A stretch of 6,084 nt of DNA, taken from Deinococcus marmoris. GTDB lineage: Bacteria; Deinococcota; Deinococci; Deinococcales; Deinococcaceae. This document shows positions 1 through 4,955 of the stretch, in pieces (position 1 is the stretch's first letter; every line of letters starts with the position of its first letter). The notes under the pieces are model-generated. The model was not told where the DNA came from, ran no database searches, and saw only the letters and a list, made by a program, of their open reading frames with translations. Where the stretch lies: positions 1-6,084 of the forward strand of contig NZ_MSTI01000069.1 in assembly GCF_001949125.1 (NCBI RefSeq). Reading direction: 5' to 3'. Both the position numbers and the translations under genes were made by a program.

Positions 1-311
1 GGTACGCACGGAGGCGCTTTGTGCGCCTCCGTCATGTCTGGGCCGATGGTGGTTATCTGGGCAAGCTGGTCACCTGGACGCTGGAAACACTGGGCTGGAC
101 ACTGGAAATCATCAAGCGTAGTGACAGGGCCAAAGGGTTTCAGGTGCTGCCTCGCCGCTGGGTGGTGGAACGCTCATTGGCGTGGTTGACGCGCTCACGT
201 CGGCTGAGCCGGGACTATGAAGGCCGCTGCCACACCTCCGCTTCCTGGTGCTATCTCGCCAACATTCGCTTGATGCTCCGTCGTCTTGATCCTTCTGTCG
301 AACCTTTATAA
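1..311 (+). CDS. IS5-like DDE transposase, C-terminal part (5' end outside window)
   Basis: The reading frame is open from the window edge (first complete codon at 3) to a TAA at 309-311, so this is the C-terminal ~100 residues of a longer transposase. It shows VWADGGYLG, which fits the second catalytic Asp of a DDE enzyme. About 45 residues on comes RRWVVERSLAWLTRSRRLSR, which carries the catalytic Glu and the basic helix typical of the IS5 family. The end, with an LANIRLMLRRL-like helix, also fits that family. The enzyme would cut and join the ends of its own element. A GTG at 21 could be called as a start, but it lies inside the conserved domain, so it is not a real N-terminus. The first catalytic Asp lies outside the window, so whether the transposase is intact cannot be judged. 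The gene converges on the HD-GYP gene; only 8 bases separate the two stop codons. Confidence 0.85.
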   Translation, partial: YARRRFVRLRHVWADGGYLGKLVTWTLETLGWTLEIIKRSDRAKGFQVLPRRWVVERSLAWLTRSRRLSRDYEGRCHTSASWCYLANIRLMLRRLDPSVEPL

Positions 312-319
312 ACGCGCTC
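1..319 (+). mobile_element. Right end of an IS5-family insertion sequence
   Basis: The transposase stop codon sits inside what appears to be the terminal inverted repeat. Read inward from the outer edge (minus strand from 319), the end is GAGCGCGTTTATAAAGG. Immediately outside is TTA (320-322), which would suit the 3-bp TNA target duplication made by some IS5 subgroups. The left end and the second target copy lie outside the window, so the exact boundary is inferred. Confidence 0.6.
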
Positions 320-3076
320 TTAGCGTGCGTCATGGGATGGATCCTCCATTGAAGAGTTGTAATTCAGGGTATTCAGGAAAGTTTCGACGACCCGTGCATC
401 AAGCAGCTCCCCCGCTTCCTTGCGCAATTGTGCGGCGGCTTCCTCGTGGGTCCACGCCCGCTTGTAAGGACGCTCGCTGGTCAGGGCGTCGTAAACGTCC
501 ACCACCGCGAAGACCCGCGCAGCGAGTGGAATGTCCGCGCCGGCCAGTCCTTTCGGGTACCCGCTGCCATTCCAGCGCTCCTGGTGGTACAGCACGACCT
601 CCAGGGCAGTGGGGGGCAGGGAAGGAATGTGGTGCAGCATCTCGTATCCAATGCCCGGGTGGCGCTTGATCACCTCCCACTCTTCCGGGTCAAGCTTGCC
701 GGGCTTGAGCAGGATCGCGTCGGGAATGGCCACCTTGCCGGTATCGTGCAGAAACGCGCCCCAGCGCAGGGCGTCCAGGTCGTCGCCTGAAATTCCCAGG
801 GCCTGACCCAGATGCTCGGTCAAGGCCACCACACGGTCGGTGTGGCCCTTCGTTTCGTAATCCCGGTACTCCAGCGCCAGGCCCAGCGCCCGCAGGGTCT
901 CTTCACGGGACAGCTTCAGGTCGTCGAGGTGGGCGCTGCGTTCCACGGCGCGGCTGGCATGTTCACTCACGCCGGTCAGCAGCCGACGGGTGTCGCCGTC
1001 CACCTCGAACCTCCCGTTCGTGCCGAAAGCCATGAAGCCCCGCAAGACGCCTCTCGACACCACCGGCAGAACCGCCAGGGACGTCCAGACCTGCCGTGGC
1101 AGCGGTTCAGGTGGACTGAACACTGCCTGCTCAGCGCCCGCGAAGAAGGCCTCGTGTCGCCGCAGGGCCTTGCCGATTTCACCGTTGCGGTGGATCCGCT
1201 CCAGTGGGGCGGCCCAGGCGAGCATCTGCTCCGCGTTCTCTCCGGCATGCAACGGTTCAATCAGGGTGTCGCCGTTGACCGGAAAGTAAAAGCTATAGGT
1301 GTAGGGCGTCAAGTCCAGGCAGCGCTCAAGAGCGGTCTGAATATGTTGCTCGGTGTCCTCCTGCGCGGCGAACTCTGCAGTCAGGTCCACCAGCTGCTGA
1401 AAGCGGCGCAGTTGGAGGCGCAGGGCCTGCTCCGCTTCTTTGCGCGAGGTGATGTCCCGGGTGGCGACATGCGTCTCCACCAGCACGCCCTGCTCGTCCA
1501 GCACCTGGCGCACCGTACTTTCCACCCACAGGACCGTCCCGTCACGGCCCCGGATTCGGTAGGCCGGCGTGGCTGCCTGGATCTTCCAGGCAGCTTCGAC
1601 CCTGGGCAGATCCTCCGGGTGGACCAACTGACGAATCTTGCCCGGACATGCCTGCAGTTCCTCAGGGGAATACCCGAGCAGATTCTGTGCGGCTGGCGAA
1701 ATATAGATGCACTCCTGGTCCGGATTGTAGATGTGGATCAGCGTGTCGGATTGCTCCCCGATCAGTTGCAGCCGACGTTCACTGGCCTGGCGTGCCTGCT
1801 CGCCCTCGATCCGGGCCGTCACGTCACGGGTGTTGATCACCACGCCCTGGAGGTCAGGATCATGGACGGCGTTGGTGCCAGTGGACTCCAGCCACACCCA
1901 GTGGCCTGCTTTGTGCTGAAAGCGGTAGGTGACCAGACAGGGCAGCCGACCACCCACTATCTCTCTGAACGCCCGGTTGACCCGGTCGCGGTCATCCGGG
2001 TGGATGCCTTCGAACACGTTCAGGCCGATGCGCTCCTGAGGCGTGTGGCCCAGCATGCGCTCGACCGAAGGACTGATGTACTGCGTCGTTCCGGTGAGGC
2101 TGATGATGGAGACCGGGTCGGAACTGTATTCCGCGAGCTTGCGGTACAACCGTTCCTGGGCCTGAAGCCGTGCGTGTAATTCACTGCGTTCCAGCGCCAG
2201 GGCACATTGAGCCGCGACGCTCCGGAGGTGCTGTCGTTCAGTTTCACTGGGGACGCGGTCCTCCTGGAAGGACAGGGTGATGGCCCCCATCACCTTTCCG
2301 TTGCTCTTGAGCAGCAGGACGGCATTGCTGCCGATGCGAGAAGCGGGGGCATGTTCCAGATGCGGATACAGGATCTGCCAGTCCTCGCGCGTTAAGTACA
2401 TATCACGGTCTTCACGAATAGCGTCGGCCGCGGGGACAGGCGTGTCTAAGCCAAAGTGCCGCCAGGGGCGCTCGAGACGTTCCGGGTACCCGGCGCTGCC
2501 CAGCACAGTCACAAGTGTGCCGCCCTCCTCCAGCAGCAGGACGCCGCCGGCGAGGGCACCCATAGCTTCGATCCCCTGAAGCAGCATGACCTGCACGACC
2601 TCGTCGGTGGTGCTGGTGCTGGCCAGGGCCATGCTGAGTCCTTCCAGCGCACGGGCTCTCTGCGCGGCCATTATCTCGGCAGTCACGTCCCGTGACTGGA
2701 CCAGGATGCCGCGCACTTCTGGGACGTCCAGCAGATTGACCGCAGTGCCTTTCCACCAGCGCCAACTGCCGTTGGCATGGCGCATCCGGTAGGGGCGCAG
2801 CGTCAGCGTCTCTCCGGGCCTGGAGAGATGGACCTGACGGGCAACCCATTCACGGTCTTCCGGATGCAGGTGGTCCAAGCTGATGTGCTGGCGTCTGGGC
2901 GCACGGTCACGGTCATGGCCGAGGTGCTGACGTGCGGAAGGACTTTGGTACAGGATCTGTCCATGCTGGTCAAGCAGGGTGATGAGGTCGGCACTGTGTT
3001 CGATGAGCGCTTGAAAGATGCTGTCGTTGTCGTGCAGGGCACTGAGGGCAAAGGGAATTGTGGAGAATTCAGTCAT
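320..3076 (-). CDS. PAS-GAF-PAS-PAS-GAF-HD-GYP sensor cyclic-di-GMP phosphodiesterase
   Basis: This 918-residue protein has no signal peptide or membrane segment and should be a cytosolic sensor that hydrolyses cyclic-di-GMP. Apparent domains in order: PAS with PAC ending (about 18-135, ending SRDVTAE), GAF (155-298), PAS (310-420, ending NTRDVTAR), PAS (433-545, ending ATRDITSR), GAF (575-713) and C-terminal HD-GYP (725-905). The HD-GYP part shows E741/H745 (YETKGH), HDTGK at 777-781, H806 in RHPGIG, H831 then GSGYP at 837-841, and D860 in VVDVYDALTSERPYK. The usual HHE motif reads HQE here (Q832) and the usual D of the next DG is N836, so metal content or product (pGpG versus GMP) may differ from the best-known members. 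ATG 3076 is the only credible start: no ATG, GTG or TTG lies between it and the in-frame stop at 3143-3145, and a TGAGGT RBS precedes it. The ligands of the PAS and GAF domains are unknown. The stop codon abuts the IS end. Confidence 0.93.
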   Translation of the reverse strand: MTEFSTIPFALSALHDNDSIFQALIEHSADLITLLDQHGQILYQSPSARQHLGHDRDRAPRRQHISLDHLHPEDREWVARQVHLSRPGETLTLRPYRMRHANGSWRWWKGTAVNLLDVPEVRGILVQSRDVTAEIMAAQRARALEGLSMALASTSTTDEVVQVMLLQGIEAMGALAGGVLLLEEGGTLVTVLGSAGYPERLERPWRHFGLDTPVPAADAIREDRDMYLTREDWQILYPHLEHAPASRIGSNAVLLLKSNGKVMGAITLSFQEDRVPSETERQHLRSVAAQCALALERSELHARLQAQERLYRKLAEYSSDPVSIISLTGTTQYISPSVERMLGHTPQERIGLNVFEGIHPDDRDRVNRAFREIVGGRLPCLVTYRFQHKAGHWVWLESTGTNAVHDPDLQGVVINTRDVTARIEGEQARQASERRLQLIGEQSDTLIHIYNPDQECIYISPAAQNLLGYSPEELQACPGKIRQLVHPEDLPRVEAAWKIQAATPAYRIRGRDGTVLWVESTVRQVLDEQGVLVETHVATRDITSRKEAEQALRLQLRRFQQLVDLTAEFAAQEDTEQHIQTALERCLDLTPYTYSFYFPVNGDTLIEPLHAGENAEQMLAWAAPLERIHRNGEIGKALRRHEAFFAGAEQAVFSPPEPLPRQVWTSLAVLPVVSRGVLRGFMAFGTNGRFEVDGDTRRLLTGVSEHASRAVERSAHLDDLKLSREETLRALGLALEYRDYETKGHTDRVVALTEHLGQALGISGDDLDALRWGAFLHDTGKVAIPDAILLKPGKLDPEEWEVIKRHPGIGYEMLHHIPSLPPTALEVVLYHQERWNGSGYPKGLAGADIPLAARVFAVVDVYDALTSERPYKRAWTHEEAAAQLRKEAGELLDARVVETFLNTLNYNSSMEDPSHDAR

Positions 3077-3080
3077 TGGG

Positions 3081-3086
3081 ACCTCA
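3081..3086 (-). promoter_or_regulatory. Ribosome binding site of the HD-GYP gene
   Basis: TGAGGT on the minus strand lies four bases before the ATG at 3076, so its AGG core has a workable spacing. This gene therefore appears to have a normal leader, unlike the antitoxin and EAL genes, which lack a clear RBS. No convincing promoter was found: TTGACT (3121-3126, minus) looks like a -35 box, but the nearest -10-like hexamer (3101-3106) leaves only 14 bases of spacer. Confidence 0.55.
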
Positions 3087-3093
3087 GAAGCCG

Positions 3094-3114
3094 GGTTCCA
3101 TGAATAAGAGCCTG
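3094..3114 (+). repeat. 21-bp direct repeat, copy A
   Basis: It reads GGTTCCATGA, then A-TA-A at the variable part, then GAGCCTG. It matches copy B (4848-4868) at 19 of 21 bases in the same orientation on the plus strand; the two differences are at the 11th and 14th bases. It lies 18 bases upstream of the HD-GYP start codon, inside that gene's leader or promoter region. Confidence 0.6.
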
Positions 3115-3243
3115 ACGCAAAGTCAAGAATAGCTGAATATTTTCACATCTTCCTTACATTTGGAATGTCTGAACAAACCATTGGTCATCTCCGTATGGAC
3201 GGGCAGCTTGCGGGTGTCTCCTTCAGGTCCATAAATGATGGCC

Positions 3244-3323
3244 GGGCGTTCGCAGCGCCCTGGCACTGGGGCGATCTTCCATGCTTCACATCGGCGATGT
3301 GGCACGGGCAGCCGCTGGGCTGC
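3244..3323. other. Cluster of three small perfect hairpins
   Basis: Within 80 bases there are three perfect inverted repeats. GGGCG (3244-3248) pairs with CGCCC (3256-3260) across 7 bases. CACATC (3287-3292) pairs with GATGTG (3296-3301) across GGC. GCAGCC (3308-3313) pairs with GGCTGC (3318-3323) across GCTG. None is followed by a T-run on either strand, so they are not ordinary terminators. They could be a structured leader or small RNA, operator sites, or chance in GC-rich DNA. I do not recognise a known RNA class. Confidence 0.35.
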
Positions 3324-3406
3324 GGCATAAGGCAAGAACGAGACGTGATATCCAAACCTCCGGCAAGCTCGCTCTCAAAAAATCGTCTCTCCTCTCAGGA
3401 ATCGCC

Positions 3407-3448
3407 ATGACACTCTCGCCCCGCCAACTCACCATTACGATCACGTGA
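3407..3448 (+). CDS. Possible 13-residue ORF or stranded gene start
   Basis: The ATG is preceded at a good distance by an AGGA (3397-3400, six bases of spacer). It encodes MTLSPRQLTITIT and then TGA. The start context is more gene-like than the rest of this intergenic region. A second frame (about 3445-3609) stays open for 54 codons after it, but has no family resemblance I can name. It may be a leader peptide, the relic of a truncated gene, or chance. Confidence 0.15.
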   Translation: MTLSPRQLTITIT

Positions 3449-3535
3449 CCCCATACCCTGATGTTTCAACGCCATCACCCGTGAAAATTCACCAGCAAGT
3501 GGACCGAAGCTTTTTAGCCGCTCAATCCAACCGTC

Positions 3536-3568
3536 TGGTCCCCATTGATATTTTGAAGTGTGGGACCA
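3536..3568. promoter_or_regulatory. Inverted repeat upstream of the toxin-antitoxin operon, possible operator
   Basis: TGGTCCC (3536-3542) and GGGACCA (3562-3568) form a perfect 7-bp inverted repeat with a 19-base AT-rich centre. It lies about 30-60 bases before the antitoxin -10 box. The antitoxin has a DNA-binding HTH and such modules usually repress themselves, so this is a reasonable candidate operator. A six-T run follows at 3577-3582, but the loop is too large for a typical terminator. Confidence 0.35.
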
Positions 3569-3596
3569 ATGCTTCCTTTTTTACGCTTATTGCGTC

Positions 3597-3602
3597 TATG
3601 AT
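3597..3602 (+). promoter_or_regulatory. -10 box of the toxin-antitoxin operon (near-leaderless)
   Basis: TATGAT ends 11 bases before the antitoxin ATG. Transcription would begin at about 3608-3610, leaving a leader of only about 4-6 bases. There is no Shine-Dalgarno sequence before the ATG, which fits leaderless translation. No good -35 box is visible at 17-18 bases; TTCCTT (3573-3578) is only a weak candidate. Confidence 0.5.
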
Positions 3603-3613
3603 AAGCTGAAGCC

Positions 3614-4036
3614 ATGACTGCTTCAACCTTCGAGCCGCCACCTGATGAACAGCGCCAGCTTCAGGTTCTGGCCCAGCACCTCGAACAGGGAGCGCGTGTG
3701 GTGGTCAATCTGCCCGGTCAACCGCCGCTGGCGATTTCCCCTGTGCTGATCGAACTCCTGAAGGCCAGTCTCAAGGAATTCGGGGCGGGACATGGCGTGA
3801 CGCTGCTGACCAGCAAACGCGAACTCAGCACGGCTGAGGCGGCTGCACTCCTGGGCATCAGCCGTCCACACCTGATCCAGACCCTGCTGGCGGACGGCAC
3901 GCTGCCCCACCGCCTGGTGGGCACACACCGCCGCCTCGCGCTGACCGACGTGCTGCGGTATCAGGCGGAACGCGAACGGCAGCACGCCCTGCTCGACGAG
4001 ATCACGGCGGAAGAACAGGCCGCCGGACTGTACTGA
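3614..4036 (+). CDS. HTH-domain antitoxin of a PIN-toxin pair
   Basis: This 140-residue protein has a C-terminal excisionase/MerR-like helix-turn-helix at about 70-118. The motif ELSTAEAAALLGISRP starts the DNA-binding part, followed by the wing-like THRRLALTDVLRYQ. Residues about 12-66 form a separate N-terminal part, and the C-terminal tail (119-140, charged helix ending AAGLY) is probably the segment that binds the toxin. The predicted role is to neutralise the PIN toxin and repress the operon. The start is well constrained: an in-frame TAA at 3602-3604 lies four codons upstream and ATG 3614 is the first start codon after it. The toxin gene begins two bases after its stop, so the two are almost certainly co-transcribed. 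HTH/PIN pairs of this form occur in actinobacteria and deinococci. The alternative, a true recombination excisionase, is unlikely because there is no integrase here. Confidence 0.82.
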   Translation: MTASTFEPPPDEQRQLQVLAQHLEQGARVVVNLPGQPPLAISPVLIELLKASLKEFGAGHGVTLLTSKRELSTAEAAALLGISRPHLIQTLLADGTLPHRLVGTHRRLALTDVLRYQAERERQHALLDEITAEEQAAGLY

Positions 4037-4038
4037 GC

Positions 4039-4599
4039 TTGCCGCTCAGACTCTTTCTGGATGCCAACGTGCTGTACGCAGCCCTTCTGCGTGACCTGGT
4101 GTTGAGGCTGGCGGTGGAACGGGTCTGTCAGGTTCACTGGTCTGCCGAGATTCAACACGAGTGGAAACGGCATCTGGTGGACGACGCTGGCTACGCCGAG
4201 GCCGTTATTGCCCGGACCCAGGCCCGCATGGACGCGGCCTTCCCCCAGGCCCAGGTCACGGGTTACGAGGGACTGATCCCGGAACTTTCCCTGCCCGATC
4301 CAGCGGACTGTCATGTGCTGGCCGCGGCCGTGCAGGCCAGGGCCAGCGTGCTGGTGACGTTCAATCTGAAGGATTTCCCGCCTGAAGTGCTGGCGGGACA
4401 TGGCCTGCTGCCGCTGCACCCGGATGTGCTGTTGCCCCGTTTATGGGCCGAGTCGCCAGATGGCTTCCGACAAGCTTTGAAACGGCCGATGGGTGCGTTG
4501 AAGGCGCCGCCGATGGGTCTGGAGGACATTGCCGCAGCGCTGGCGAACCTCCAGATGCCCCGAACGGCCCTCCTGCTGCGGGATGAGATCAGGTTCTGA
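4039..4599 (+). CDS. PIN-domain RNase toxin
   Basis: This 186-residue PIN-domain protein (PIN_3-like) is a predicted Mg2+-dependent endoribonuclease toxin partnered with the HTH protein upstream. Likely acidic active-site residues: D8 in LFLDANVLY, E37 or E41 in WSAEIQHEW, D90 in LPDPADCHVLAAA, and D112 with N109 in VTFNLKDFP. Relatives usually read DDRH where this protein has ADCH, so an Arg appears replaced by Cys91. The PIN fold occupies about 1-125; the remaining ~60 residues (GFRQALKRP to the end) form an additional helical tail. Translation starts at TTG 4039, two bases after the antitoxin TGA. No ATG or GTG fits the conserved N-terminus, and the RBS is weak, so coupling to antitoxin translation is likely and would keep toxin levels low. 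The RNA target is unknown. Confidence 0.85.
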   Translation: MPLRLFLDANVLYAALLRDLVLRLAVERVCQVHWSAEIQHEWKRHLVDDAGYAEAVIARTQARMDAAFPQAQVTGYEGLIPELSLPDPADCHVLAAAVQARASVLVTFNLKDFPPEVLAGHGLLPLHPDVLLPRLWAESPDGFRQALKRPMGALKAPPMGLEDIAAALANLQMPRTALLLRDEIRF

Positions 4600-4620
4600 G
4601 GGTCGTAGACCCTCACCTGA
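4589..4620 (+). terminator. Hairpin over the PIN toxin stop codon, probable transcript end
   Basis: TGAGGGTC (4597-4604) pairs perfectly with GACCCTCA (4608-4615) across a GTA loop; the first three bases are the toxin stop codon. The stem extends by TCAGG (4589-4593) with CCTGA (4616-4620), with a three-base bulge at 4594-4596, for 13 pairs in all. There is no T-run after it, so it may act as a factor-dependent end, an RNA stabiliser or an attenuator rather than a classical intrinsic terminator. Confidence 0.5.
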
Positions 4621-4847
4621 CACCTTGACGCCAGCAGTGGTTCATTGCTGGGTGGTCCTCGCCCAATGCTCCAGGCTTCACCAGCCGCTTGCGCATGGAC
4701 TGACGGCCAAGCCCGCGCCTATCCGCCCACCGCCACTGATGGTGGATACGATCGACGGTTACCCTCGCCACCGGTCTCTGCCACCCACGGCATGTCAGCA
4801 CACTGCGAGACTGGCCCAGCAGCCAGGCTCACATTGTCCGAGGGCCT
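4621..4847. other. Intergenic DNA without a recognisable gene
   Basis: Several frames are open here on both strands (for example 4645-4857 plus and 4613-4801 minus), but this is expected at this GC content. None has a recognisable motif or RBS. The only local structure noted is CCAGCA (4631-4636) paired with TGCTGG (4646-4651). Decayed gene or transposon DNA is possible but unsupported. Confidence 0.4.
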
Positions 4848-4868
4848 GGTTCCATGACTACGAGCCTG
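4848..4868 (+). repeat. 21-bp direct repeat, copy B
   Basis: It reads GGTTCCATGA, then C-TA-C at the variable part, then GAGCCTG, identical to copy A (3094-3114) at 19 of 21 positions and in the same orientation. It lies about 90 bases before the EAL start codon. With copy A it brackets the toxin-antitoxin segment (3115-4847). On the minus strand a weaker gapped likeness continues for about 15-20 bases beyond the core towards the toxin gene. Confidence 0.6.
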
Positions 4869-4880
4869 CATGAGGAGTAA

Positions 4881-4931
4881 ATGAATTCGACATCATGCTG
4901 GACGGTATTCTTCGGCTTCAGAGTTCTGTGA
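4881..4931 (+). CDS. Possible 16-residue leader peptide upstream of the EAL gene
   Basis: The ATG follows GAGGAG (4872-4877), the strongest Shine-Dalgarno-like sequence seen in the intergenic regions, although the spacing of three bases is short. The product would be MNSTSCWTVFFGFRVL, mostly uncharged and hydrophobic, ending at TGA 4929-4931. It is in the same frame as the EAL gene and stops 24 bases before that gene's ATG. It may be a regulatory leader ORF, the stranded start of a lost gene, or chance. The EAL gene appears to have its own promoter downstream. Confidence 0.25.
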   Translation: MNSTSCWTVFFGFRVL

Positions 4932-4943
4932 ACGTGTGGTGCG

Positions 4944-4949
4944 TACCAT
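4944..4949 (+). promoter_or_regulatory. -10 box of a leaderless EAL-gene promoter
   Basis: TACCAT fits TANNNT and ends six bases before the ATG at 4956, so transcription would begin at or next to the start codon. No Shine-Dalgarno sequence precedes that ATG, which fits leaderless expression. No clear -35 box is found at 17-18 bases. A small palindrome, GTTC-TGT-GAAC (4923-4933), lies just upstream and could be an operator half-site. Confidence 0.45.
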
Positions 4950-4955
4950 CCGGCA

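Noticed and set aside
812..2179. A 455-codon open frame on the plus strand inside the HD-GYP gene
   Set aside because: It is antisense to a gene with clear PAS, GAF and HD-GYP motifs. It has no recognisable domain or RBS and is a by-product of high GC at third codon positions.
3101..3126. Promoter for the HD-GYP gene from TTGACT (-35) and TATTCA (-10) on the minus strand
   Set aside because: The spacer is only 14 bases, too short for a normal sigma-70-type promoter, and no better -10 box occurs at 16-18 bases.
3123..3410. Open frames of 70 codons (minus, 3123-3335) and 81 codons (plus, 3165-3410) in the first intergenic region
   Set aside because: They overlap each other on opposite strands, lack convincing RBS sequences and have composition and motifs that do not look like protein. 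The hairpin cluster lies across both.
3115..3613. Cyclic-di-GMP riboswitch or Deinococcus radiation-response operator in the first intergenic region
   Set aside because: The conserved cores I know for the cyclic-di-GMP riboswitch and the TTATGT-type palindrome of the radiation/desiccation response motif were not found on either strand.
3961..4419. A 152-codon open frame on the minus strand across the antitoxin-toxin junction
   Set aside because: It is antisense to two well-supported genes and has no family resemblance.
4613..4873. Overlapping open frames in the second intergenic region (minus 4613-4801, plus 4529-4873 and 4645-4857)
   Set aside because: All are open at once, as expected from GC content. 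No transposase or other family motif was recognised, and no start context supports any of them.
3077..4955. tRNA, attachment site or CRISPR array
   Set aside because: No cloverleaf, integrase or regularly spaced repeats were seen. The 21-bp repeat occurs only twice here and shows only a superficial GGTTC resemblance to a tRNA arm.
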